Below, piece by piece: positions 57,437 through 64,000 of a stretch of DNA of 64,000 nt. The stretch is from VXRJ01 sp964636705 (GTDB taxonomy: Bacteria; Acidobacteriota; Vicinamibacteria; Vicinamibacterales; UBA8438). Location: contig CAZWUJ010000009.1 of the NCBI GenBank assembly GCA_964636705.1, positions 1 to 64,000 on the forward strand. Direction: 5' to 3'. The notes below the pieces were generated by a model. It ran no database searches. It saw only the letters and a list, made by a program, of their open reading frames with translations, and had not been told where the DNA came from. The translations under genes were made by a program, and so were the position numbers. Numbering within the stretch: position 1 is the first letter of the stretch; each line of letters starts with the position of its first letter.

Positions 57437-58780
57437 TTGCACATCATCATCATCGGGGGCGGCGACATCGGGTATCCGCTGGCCAATGCCCTCTCGGCGG
57501 AGCATGACGTCTTCCTGGTCGATCGCGACCCGCTCCGCTCCCACCGTTTTTCGCATCTCGACGTGGAGTTCGTCGCCGGCAGCGGCACGAGCCCCGACGT
57601 GCTCCGGCGCGCCGGCGTCGAGAAGTGCGACCTGCTGATTGCCGCAACGCGTCTCGACGAAGTGAACATCGTCGCCTGCTCCATAGGCAGCGGGCTTGGC
57701 GCGAAGCGGACCATCTGCTTCGTCACCAAGGAAGATCTGCTGACGCACCGGGGCGGCGATGACAGTCTCCGCCGCACCTTCGGCATCGACGAGATCATGT
57801 GGCCGGAGGCGCAGCTCGCGGCCGAGATCGAGCGCATCATCATGGCCCCGGGCGCGGTGGACGCCGAGCTGTTCGCCGGTGGCCGCATCGAGCTGCTGGA
57901 GTTTCGTCTCGATGCCGACTCGCCCGTCGTCGGTCGCGAGGTGGCGTCGCTCGCGCTGCCGGCCGGGGTCGTCATCATCGCGCTCAAGCACGAGCATTCC
58001 ACGTCGATTCCCCGCGGGCAGACGGTGCTGGAGCCAAGCGACAAGGTGGTGCTGATGGGCACGCGGGAGGGGATGAAGCGCCTGCGTCCCGTCATCGCCC
58101 CGGCGAGCAGCAACGCCGACAGGCAGATGGTCACGATTATCGGCGGTGGCGACGTCGGCTTCCGGCTCGCCCAGAGCCTGGATGGGGCAGACGGCATCCG
58201 CCTCGTCGTCATCGAGCGCGAGCGCGAACGCGGCGAACTGCTCGCCGCGACGCTCCGCAACGCGCTGATCCTGCGGGGCGACGGCACCGATCTGGAGCTG
58301 CTCGAGTCGGAGGAGATCGGCCGGAGCGACGTCCTGGTTTCCGTCATCGACAACGACGAGCGGAACCTGCTTGCCTCCCTGCTCGGCCACCAGCTCGGCG
58401 TGCGCAAGGTGATTACGCGCGTCAGCAAGCCGTCGAACCATCACCTCTTCGAGCGGGTCGGCATCGACGTGGCGCTGTCGGCGCGCGGGGCCGCGGTCGC
58501 GTCCGTGATTCACGGTATTGACGGGGGGCGCGCCAGCCTGCTCGCCGTCCTCGAGGAAGGACAGGCGCGCGTGCTCGAACTCGCAGTGCCGGGCGGCTTC
58601 GCGCCGACCGCGGTGCGCGACCTCGAACTGCCGGCCGACTCGATCATCGGATCCGTCCTGCGCAAGGGGGGAGTGGTGGTGCCGCGCGGCGACGACCGCG
58701 TGCAGCCTGGAGATCGGCTGCTGGTCTGCTGCACTGAGCCGGCGGTGCGGGGAGTGCGCGATCTCTTCGGCGGCACGTAG
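57437..58780 (+). CDS. trkA: Trk potassium uptake regulatory protein TrkA
   Basis: A 447-residue protein from TTG 57437 (MHIIIIGGGDIGYPLANALS), which gives the expected first glycine-rich loop directly at the N-terminus. Two RCK/TrkA_N units: GGGDIGYPLA (residues about 7-16) and MVTIIGGGDVGFRLAQSLDG (about 230-250), each followed by a TrkA_C domain. It binds NAD(H)/ATP on the cytosolic side and gates the TrkH channel encoded 15 bases downstream. The start region has a weak ribosome-binding site. Confidence 0.93.
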   Translation: MHIIIIGGGDIGYPLANALSAEHDVFLVDRDPLRSHRFSHLDVEFVAGSGTSPDVLRRAGVEKCDLLIAATRLDEVNIVACSIGSGLGAKRTICFVTKEDLLTHRGGDDSLRRTFGIDEIMWPEAQLAAEIERIIMAPGAVDAELFAGGRIELLEFRLDADSPVVGREVASLALPAGVVIIALKHEHSTSIPRGQTVLEPSDKVVLMGTREGMKRLRPVIAPASSNADRQMVTIIGGGDVGFRLAQSLDGADGIRLVVIERERERGELLAATLRNALILRGDGTDLELLESEEIGRSDVLVSVIDNDERNLLASLLGHQLGVRKVITRVSKPSNHHLFERVGIDVALSARGAAVASVIHGIDGGRASLLAVLEEGQARVLELAVPGGFAPTAVRDLELPADSIIGSVLRKGGVVVPRGDDRVQPGDRLLVCCTEPAVRGVRDLFGGT

Positions 58781-58795
58781 CCCGGCGGCCACTCG

Positions 58796-60262
58796 ATGCG
58801 GATCATCATCGTCGCTTCGATCGCCGGCCGCATCCTCCGGGTCTTCGGCGCCGCGTTCCTCGCGCCCGCCGCCGTCGCGGCCGGATACGGCGAGTGGCCG
58901 GACGTGCCCGGCTTCCTGATCGGCGGCCTGTTGTCCGCCGCAATCGGGGAAGCGATGGTGCGCGGTTCGCGCGGCGCGGGCAAGGACCTGCGCCGCATCG
59001 AGGCGCTGGCGGTAGTTGCCGGCGTCTGGCTGCTGCTCGCCCTGCTCTGCGCGGTGCCCCACCTGTGGGTCGGCCTGGACCCCATCGACGCATTGTTCGA
59101 GGCGATGTCGGGCATCACGGCGACCGGCGCGACCATCCTGACCGACTTCGAGACGCCCGGGCGCGGCTTCTTCTTCTGGCGCGCAATGACGCAGTGGCTC
59201 GGCGGGATGGGGGTCATCGCGCTCGTCCTTGCGGTGCTGCCGCGGTTGGCGATCGGCGTGCGGCAGCTCTTCTTCGCCGAGGTACCCGGTCCGACCGAGG
59301 AGAACCTGGCGCCGCAGATCCGAAAGACGGCCGGAACCCTCTGGCGCTTCTACGCCGGACTGACGGCGGCGGAAGTGGTGGCGCTGATGGTCGCGGGGAT
59401 GCCGCTGTTCGATGCGGTCTGTCATGCGTTCACCAATGTCGCGGCGGGCGGCTTCTCGCCGAATCCCGAGTCGATCGCCGGCTACAACAGCGTTGCCATC
59501 GAGTGGATCGTCATCGTCTTCATGTTTCTCTCCGGCGCCAACTTCGCGTTGCAGTACCAGGCGGTGCTCGGCTACCCGGGCGCGCTGGTGCGCGACGACG
59601 AGTTCCGCGCCTACGCCGGCATCGTCGCCGCGGCGGCCGGGATCCTGGCCGTGTTGCTGTGGCAACTGGAATCGGCCGGCGCGCCGATCCGGACCGCGCT
59701 CTTCCAGGTGCTGTCGATCCTGACCACCACGGGCTACGCGAGCACCGACTTCGAGTTGTGGTCGGACCAGGTGAAGGTCGTCCTCCTCGCCATGATGTTC
59801 ATCGGCGGCTGCGCCGGCTCCGCCGCGGGAGGCCCGAAGGTGCTGCGCCACATGCTGATCGGCCGGTTTACGCTGACCGAGCTGCGCCGCACCCTGCACC
59901 TGCGCGGCGTCATGCCCGTGAAGCTGGGTGGCAAGGCGGTGCCGGAGGAAGTAATCCGTGGGGTGCTGGTCTTCTTCCTTTTCTATGTGCTGATGTTCGC
60001 GATCACCACCGCTGTCGTCATCGGTTTTGGCGAGGACATGGAGACCGCGGTGACCGCTACCACCGGCGCGCTCGGCAACATCGGCCCCGGCTTCGGCGAG
60101 GTGGGGCCGATGGCCAACTATGGCGGGCTGCACCCCGTCAGCAAGCTGATGCTGATCGCCGCCATGTGGATCGGCCGGCTGGAGGTGGTGACCGTCCTGG
60201 CGCTCCTCCGCCCGGAGGTCTGGCTGCGAGCCCACTGGCAGGGCATCACGCCGCGGCGGTAA
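58796..60262 (+). CDS. trkH: Trk potassium transporter membrane subunit TrkH
   Basis: A 488-residue protein with about 12 membrane segments and the four P-loop filter regions of TrkH/KtrB: EAMSGITATGATILTD, HAFTNVAAGGFSPNPESI, LSILTTTGYASTDFELWSD and TATTGALGNIGPGFGEVG, each with the filter Gly, and the gate-like GGCAGSAAGGPKVLR. It imports K+ together with TrkA. Its stop overlaps the end of the decarboxylase gene on the other strand by 17 bases. Confidence 0.94.
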   Translation: MRIIIVASIAGRILRVFGAAFLAPAAVAAGYGEWPDVPGFLIGGLLSAAIGEAMVRGSRGAGKDLRRIEALAVVAGVWLLLALLCAVPHLWVGLDPIDALFEAMSGITATGATILTDFETPGRGFFFWRAMTQWLGGMGVIALVLAVLPRLAIGVRQLFFAEVPGPTEENLAPQIRKTAGTLWRFYAGLTAAEVVALMVAGMPLFDAVCHAFTNVAAGGFSPNPESIAGYNSVAIEWIVIVFMFLSGANFALQYQAVLGYPGALVRDDEFRAYAGIVAAAAGILAVLLWQLESAGAPIRTALFQVLSILTTTGYASTDFELWSDQVKVVLLAMMFIGGCAGSAAGGPKVLRHMLIGRFTLTELRRTLHLRGVMPVKLGGKAVPEEVIRGVLVFFLFYVLMFAITTAVVIGFGEDMETAVTATTGALGNIGPGFGEVGPMANYGGLHPVSKLMLIAAMWIGRLEVVTVLALLRPEVWLRAHWQGITPRR

Positions 60263-61676
60263 GCTGCTCGTTCAGGATCTCCCACGCCCGGCGGACGTGC
60301 CTTTCCTCGGTCCGGATGTGGCCGATGGCGAGCCGCAGGGCATACACCCCATTGAGCTTCGTGTGCGAGAGGAAAACCTCGCCGGTGGCGTTTACGGCAT
60401 CGAGCAGCCGCTCGTTGAGCGCGTCGAGATCGGCGTCGCCGGCCGCGCCGTCCGGCGGTCGCGCCCGGAAGCAGACGACACTGAACGGCGCCGGCGCCAG
60501 TCGCTCGAATCGAGGGCTCTCGTCCACCCATCCCGCGAACCGTTGCGCGAGACGCAGGTGTTCGCCGATGCGTTCGCCAATGCTCTCGGAACCGAAGTAG
60601 CGCAGCACCGCCCAGAGTTTCAGGGCGCGGAATCGGCGGCCGAGCTGCACGCCGGTGTCCATCAGGTTGCGCACTTCGGAGCCGCCCTCCGGCGTCCGCA
60701 GGTAGTCGGGGGTCAGTGAGAACGCCGCGCGCACCTCGTCCATCCGCCGGCAGTAGAACGCGCTCAGATCGAAAGGCGTGAAGAGCCACTTGTGCGGATT
60801 CATCACGAAGGAGTCCGCCTGTCCGCAGCCCGCCATCATGTCGCGCATCCCGGGCGCCAGCGCCGCCGCTCCGGCATAGGCCGCATCCACGTGCAGCCAG
60901 ACGGAATCGCCGGCCAGCGCCGCCGCGATCTCCTCGACCGGATCCACGCTCGTCGTCGACGTCGTCCCGACCGTCGCGACGACCGCCATCGGCACCGCGC
61001 CGGCCGCGCGGTCCGCCGCAATCGCCTCGCCCAGCGCGTCCGTCCTCATCCGGAACTGGTCATCCACCGGGATCTTCCGGATGGCGTCCAGTCCCAACCC
61101 GAGCGTCATCACCGCCTTGTCGACGGACGAGTGGGCCTGCTCGGAGGCGTAGACGGCGAGCGCCGGCAGGTCGTTGCGCCCCGCCATCCCGCGGGTCCGC
61201 GTCTCGGGCGCCACGCGATGTCGCGCGGCCGCGAGGGCGTGCAGCGTGGAAACTGACGCCGTGTCGTAGATCACCCCTTCGAACGCGTCGGGCAGCCCGA
61301 GGAGCTGCCGGAGCCAGCCGAGGGTCACCTCCTCCAGTTCCGTGGCGGCCGGCGACGTCCGCCACAACATCGCCTGGACGTTGAGGGCGGCGGAGAGAAA
61401 CTCCGCCAGCACACCCGGCGCGCTGCCGGAAATGGCGAAGTAGGCGAAGAATCCGGGATGGTTCCAGTGGGTGAGACCCGGGACAATCACGCGCTCGAAG
61501 TCCCGGAAGATCGCATCGAACCCGACCCCCTCACGGGGCGGCCGGTCAGGCAGCGCGCCGCGAACATCGCCGGGACGGGCGCGCGACAGGACCGGGTAGC
61601 GCTCGGATCCGTCTAGGTACGCAGCAATCCACTCGACGAGCGCGTGCCCGTCGCGTCGAAACGCCTCCGGATCCAT
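60246..61676 (-). CDS. PLP-dependent aromatic-L-amino-acid decarboxylase-family protein
   Basis: The start ATG 61676 (MDPEAFRRDGHALVEWIAAY) is the family's usual beginning; 476 residues. Group II decarboxylase motifs: LTHWNHPGFFAYFAISGS, SVWLHVDAAYAGAAAL (Asp for the PLP ring) and ADSFVMNPHKWLFTPFDLSA (NPHKW, PLP-binding Lys). It should decarboxylate an aromatic amino acid (for example Trp, Tyr, Phe or dopa) to the amine. It is followed closely, in the same direction upstream, by the phosphatase-like gene (32 bases), so they may share a transcript. Confidence 0.92.
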   Translation of the reverse strand: MDPEAFRRDGHALVEWIAAYLDGSERYPVLSRARPGDVRGALPDRPPREGVGFDAIFRDFERVIVPGLTHWNHPGFFAYFAISGSAPGVLAEFLSAALNVQAMLWRTSPAATELEEVTLGWLRQLLGLPDAFEGVIYDTASVSTLHALAAARHRVAPETRTRGMAGRNDLPALAVYASEQAHSSVDKAVMTLGLGLDAIRKIPVDDQFRMRTDALGEAIAADRAAGAVPMAVVATVGTTSTTSVDPVEEIAAALAGDSVWLHVDAAYAGAAALAPGMRDMMAGCGQADSFVMNPHKWLFTPFDLSAFYCRRMDEVRAAFSLTPDYLRTPEGGSEVRNLMDTGVQLGRRFRALKLWAVLRYFGSESIGERIGEHLRLAQRFAGWVDESPRFERLAPAPFSVVCFRARPPDGAAGDADLDALNERLLDAVNATGEVFLSHTKLNGVYALRLAIGHIRTEERHVRRAWEILNEQLTAAA

Positions 61677-61708
61677 GTCACCGAGGCGCTTGCGCACTCC
61701 GAAGGGCG

Positions 61709-62260
61709 TCAGTTGCTGCCGAGGTAGTCGAGCGCGAAGGCTCTCAGCGCGTCGCTCCGCAGGCCGATCGCTTCCGCCTCGGCGGTCGCATCCGCGATGG
61801 AGTACTCGTCCTGCTTCACCCGCTTGATGAGCCACATGAAGCCCACCCGGTTGGCGGATCCGCAGTGGATGTAGACCGGCTGATTCGCCGGATCCGCCAC
61901 CGTGTCGAGGAACTGCTCGACGAGCTCGGTCGTCGGCTCGCGGAACGGCAAGTGGACGTAGTTCAGGCCTGCCTCTTCCGCCGCCGCCTGCGACTCGACC
62001 ACGCGAGCATTCCGCTCGCCCGCGGTCCGGAAGTTGATGACCGTCCTGAATCCGCGACGCTGGATTTCCGGCATCGCCTCCGGCCCGGTCGCCCCGGCGC
62101 ACGCCACCGTGGCGTCCACCCGGGTGTAGTTCGGCACCCCTTCGGGCCCCTCTTCCTGAATGAAGTCCTGCGCCTGCACGGCCACGACCGTCCCGGCCGC
62201 AACGAGCAGGATCGCAGCGATAGCCGCCATCGACGTCAACGAGTTTCTTGACTGCTGCAT
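61709..62260 (-). CDS. Exported protein-tyrosine-phosphatase-like protein
   Basis: ATG 62260 gives a signal peptide (MAAIAAILLVAAGTVVAVQA); 183 residues. It matches the small Cys-phosphatase/beta-lactamase-hydrolase-like family: GPEAMPEIQRRGFRTVINFR (start of fold), YVHLPFREP, and the catalytic loop YIHCGSANRVGFMW with HC-x5-R (Cys, Arg). The general-acid Asp is not obvious. It acts in the periplasm, substrate unknown. It sits upstream of the decarboxylase gene on the minus strand and diverges from the OsmC gene. Confidence 0.72.
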   Translation of the reverse strand: MQQSRNSLTSMAAIAAILLVAAGTVVAVQAQDFIQEEGPEGVPNYTRVDATVACAGATGPEAMPEIQRRGFRTVINFRTAGERNARVVESQAAAEEAGLNYVHLPFREPTTELVEQFLDTVADPANQPVYIHCGSANRVGFMWLIKRVKQDEYSIADATAEAEAIGLRSDALRAFALDYLGSN

Positions 62261-62316
62261 GACCGGCGATTGTACCATCGGCGTCCACCCGGTGCGCCTA
62301 AGGAAGGAGTCACTGC

Positions 62317-62781
62317 ATGCCAGACGTCGTCCACACCAGCCGCATGCGAATCGAGCGCGTGAAAGGCCCGATCCGCGAGGCGTTCCTCGAGGGCTTCGAA
62401 TCCCCGATTCGATTCGGCGTCCACGGGGGCATCAAGAAGTTCTACGGCGTGGAGCCCGAGGAAGAGGTTCCCGCCACGCTCGACTACATCGTCGGCTCGG
62501 TCGGCGGTTGACTGCTCGGCACCCTTGCACGCGCACTGGAAGTGCGCAAGATTCCGGCGCCGCGCGAAAAGATATCGGCCCAGGTGGAAGGTGACATCGA
62601 AGCGGTCGACAACGTCCTGCGCATCACGCGGATCCGCGTGCGGTACGACCTGACCATCCCCCGCGGGATGCGGGAAGCGGCCGAGCGCGCCGTCGCAAAG
62701 CACCCCACGGGCTGTCCGGCCGCGAACAGCGTCGCGGGCTGCATCGACCTCGACATCGCCGCCAACATCACCGAGGAGTAG
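62317..62781 (+). CDS. OsmC-family protein, predicted selenoprotein (TGA-encoded Sec65)
   Basis: ATG 62317 is preceded by AAGGAG. The frame meets TGA at 62509-62511 but continues open, in the same frame and with full OsmC similarity, to TAG 62779-62781 (154 residues). N-part: PIRFGVHGGIKKFYGVEPEE, ATLDYIVGSVGG; then U; then LLGTLARALEVRKIPAPREK, VRYDLTIPRGMREAAERAVA, KHPTGCPAANSV. The TGA sits where OsmC proteins have their peroxidatic Cys (GG-C-LLxxL), and the second Cys (GCPA) is kept. A hairpin starting 12 bases after the TGA resembles a bacterial SECIS. OsmC reduces organic peroxides. If Sec is not inserted, a 64-residue stump results. Confidence 0.75.
62524..62550 (+). promoter_or_regulatory. 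Putative bacterial SECIS hairpin
   Basis: CTTG (62524-62527) pairs with CAAG (62547-62550), and CGCACT (62532-62537) with AGTGCG (62541-62546), with a GGA apical loop (62538-62540) beginning with G, and a small bulge CACG. The loop lies 27-29 bases after the TGA, within the range usual for bacterial SECIS elements that recruit SelB. Confidence 0.6.
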
Positions 62782-62821
62782 TTCCGCCGGCCCGCCCGAG
62801 GGCGATGCCAGGACGGTCGCC

Positions 62822-64000
62822 GTGACGCTACCCCCGCCGGACGACTCCACGGCTCGCCCCGTCGGGTGGCGCTCGTGGTGCGCACCCGCCTTCCGCGAGG
62901 CACGGGCTTGCGATGCGCCGGTTCTGCTGGCGCTTGGACCGTCATGGTGCCGCGCCACGTCCGCGATGGCGTCCGAGACCTACGGCGATTCGGTTGTCGC
63001 CGCCCGCATTGCCGAGCGCTTCATTCCGATTCGCGTCGATGCCGACGCCCGTCCCGACATCGCCGACCGCTACAGCCTGGGAGGTTGGCCCACCACCGCC
63101 TTCCTCACACCAGACGGCGATCTGCTGGGGGGCGAGACCTACATCGCACCGGCGCGGATGCGCGACCTGCTCCCGCAGGTGGCGGACGCTTTCGCCGCGC
63201 AGCGTGAGGCAATTGCCGGACGGCGCGAGCCGGGGGTGGACGCACCGGTCCCGGCGGCCGCGCCCGACCTGACGATCGACGGCTGGCTCGCATCCCGTCT
63301 GCTTGATCAGTTCGACGCGACGCACGGTGGCTTCGGGTCCGCGCCGAAGCGCGTGCACGCGGCGGCGCTGGAGTATGCCGCCCGCCGCGCCGCCGCGGGC
63401 GACGTGCGGTTCCGCGAAGTCGTGGACCGGACGCTCCGCGCCATCGGCTGGGGCGGCCTCTACGACGATGTCAATGGCGGTGTCTTTCGCTATTGCGTCC
63501 GGGCGGACTGGACGGAACCGGCAACCGAGAAGCTGCTGGGTGTGAACGCGGCGGTGCTGCGTCTATTGCTGGAGCGCGAGGGCGAGGAGTACCGCGAGCG
63601 CGCCGCCCATCTGATCCGCTACGTGCGCCGGACGCTGGTTGGCCGTCCCGACGGCCGGGCCGTTTTCTTTGCGAGCCAGCGGGCGGATCCCGACTACTAC
63701 CGTCAGGCAGCAGCGGGCGCGCGGCGCGCACCGCCCGCGGTGGACCGGGCGCTGTATGCGGATCGGACCGCGCAGATGGCCCGGGCGTGGGCGCGTGCGG
63801 CGACGGTCCTGCGTGACGAAGCGCTGCTGGCGGATGCCGTTGATGCGCTGGAGCACGTGGTCGCAGGTTCCTACGAGCGCGGCGGCGGGATTGCCCACCG
63901 GGCGGGCGACACCGAGGGTACGGCCGGCGCCGTGCGCGGATTGCTCCGCGACCAGGTGGAAGCCGCCGCCGCGCTGCTCGACCTGTACGCCGTGACGGAT
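62822..64000 (+). CDS. DUF255/YyaL-type thioredoxin-fold protein, 5' part
   Basis: The frame is open from GTG 62822 to the right edge without a stop, so the gene is cut off. The first 390 residues match the DUF255 (spermatogenesis-associated protein 20-like) family: an N-terminal thioredoxin-like domain (LLALGPSWCRATSAMASETY, where most members have WCHVM), IRVDADARPDIADRYSLGGW, PTTAFLTPDGDLLGGETYI; then the start of the glucosamine-epimerase-like alpha barrel (QFDATHGGFGSAPKRVHAAA, DDVNGGVFRYCVRADWTEPA, EKLLGVNAAVL). The single Cys and changed motif (WCRAT) may affect any redox role. Begins 40 bases after the OsmC gene and may be cotranscribed with it. Confidence 0.82.
   Translation, partial: MTLPPPDDSTARPVGWRSWCAPAFREARACDAPVLLALGPSWCRATSAMASETYGDSVVAARIAERFIPIRVDADARPDIADRYSLGGWPTTAFLTPDGDLLGGETYIAPARMRDLLPQVADAFAAQREAIAGRREPGVDAPVPAAAPDLTIDGWLASRLLDQFDATHGGFGSAPKRVHAAALEYAARRAAAGDVRFREVVDRTLRAIGWGGLYDDVNGGVFRYCVRADWTEPATEKLLGVNAAVLRLLLEREGEEYRERAAHLIRYVRRTLVGRPDGRAVFFASQRADPDYYRQAAAGARRAPPAVDRALYADRTAQMARAWARAATVLRDEALLADAVDALEHVVAGSYERGGGIAHRAGDTEGTAGAVRGLLRDQVEAAAALLDLYAVTD

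Noticed and set aside
57323..60235. 970-codon open frame on the minus strand
   Set aside because: Antisense of trkA and trkH; composition is low-complexity Arg/His/Asp-rich, and the sense genes are unmistakable.
61677..62288. Upstream extension of the PLP decarboxylase to 680 residues
   Set aside because: The extension is the frameshifted antisense-like reading of the phosphatase gene on the same strand; the family begins at MDPEAFRR.
62317..62511. Stand-alone 64-residue gene ending at TGA
   Set aside because: OsmC similarity continues in the same frame after the TGA at the exact Cys position, so a Sec codon is the better explanation.
1..64000. tRNA, rRNA or prophage/IS elements
   Set aside because: No cloverleaf with TTCGANNC arm, no rRNA-like conserved stretches, no transposase or integrase reading frame was recognised.

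Overview
The window is GC-rich, densely packed bacterial DNA, most likely from a Gram-negative outside the well-studied groups. An Acidobacteriota-like organism (for example Vicinamibacteria-type) is my best guess. The grounds are inferential: outer-membrane beta-barrels, an Mla/MCE system, exported haem/copper proteins, SYLF and DUF255-type proteins, both GluRS and GlnRS, and a dispersed palindrome (core GCCGGCCTGGAGGCCGGC) at many gene borders. No rRNA, tRNA, CRISPR array or insertion sequence was seen.

Layout. 1-4.8 kb: end of an N-formylglutamate amidohydrolase-like gene and two convergent gamma-glutamyltransferases flanking a CorC/HlyC-type membrane protein. 4.9-13.7 kb: one plus-strand run of two small MscS-type proteins, a soluble MgtE_N/CBS protein, an MgtE Mg2+ channel, a BON/beta-barrel protein, an MlaE-MlaF-MlaD lipid transport set (MlaD fused to an OmpA-like tail) and a YbdG-type channel. 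13.6-18.3 kb: minus-strand FeoB, a DtxR/FeoA-type regulator with its own promoter and operator, and a frameshifted dicarboxylate symporter. 18.4-28 kb: an envelope-stress island with a SYLF protein, a second MscS/MgtE_N-CBS/MgtE cassette, an ECF sigma factor operon, more MscS-like proteins and an outer-membrane protein. Five near-identical ECF-type promoters (TGTGACTT-N14-16-CGTCCAA) lie here, one before the sigma gene itself.

28.1-38.5 kb: degraded RloA/RloB defence genes, an exported copper-monooxygenase-like haem protein divergent from another haem protein, gdhA, an aldo/keto reductase, vapBC, an exported esterase, and a broken HD-hydrolase gene followed by a YwgA-like gene. 38.4-43.2 kb: gltX (carrying palindromic repeats in frame), glnS and a serine hydrolase. 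43.2-52.8 kb: an accessory region of visibly lower GC, with a DarG-like macrodomain, a PD-(D/E)XK-like protein, a DUF4143 ATPase, a nucleotidyltransferase plus 2H-phosphoesterase pair, small membrane and coiled-coil proteins, gene debris and a methyltransferase-HNH fusion. 52.9-64 kb: a lipoprotein serine hydrolase, a Fic protein, a MatC-like carrier, TrkA/TrkH potassium uptake, a PLP decarboxylase, an exported Cys phosphatase, an OsmC-family gene with an in-frame TGA and downstream hairpin typical of a selenoprotein, and the start of a DUF255 thioredoxin-fold protein.

The strongest leads are the local ECF regulon linking mechanosensitive channels with MgtE cassettes, the selenocysteine OsmC candidate, and the nucleotidyltransferase/2H-phosphoesterase pair.
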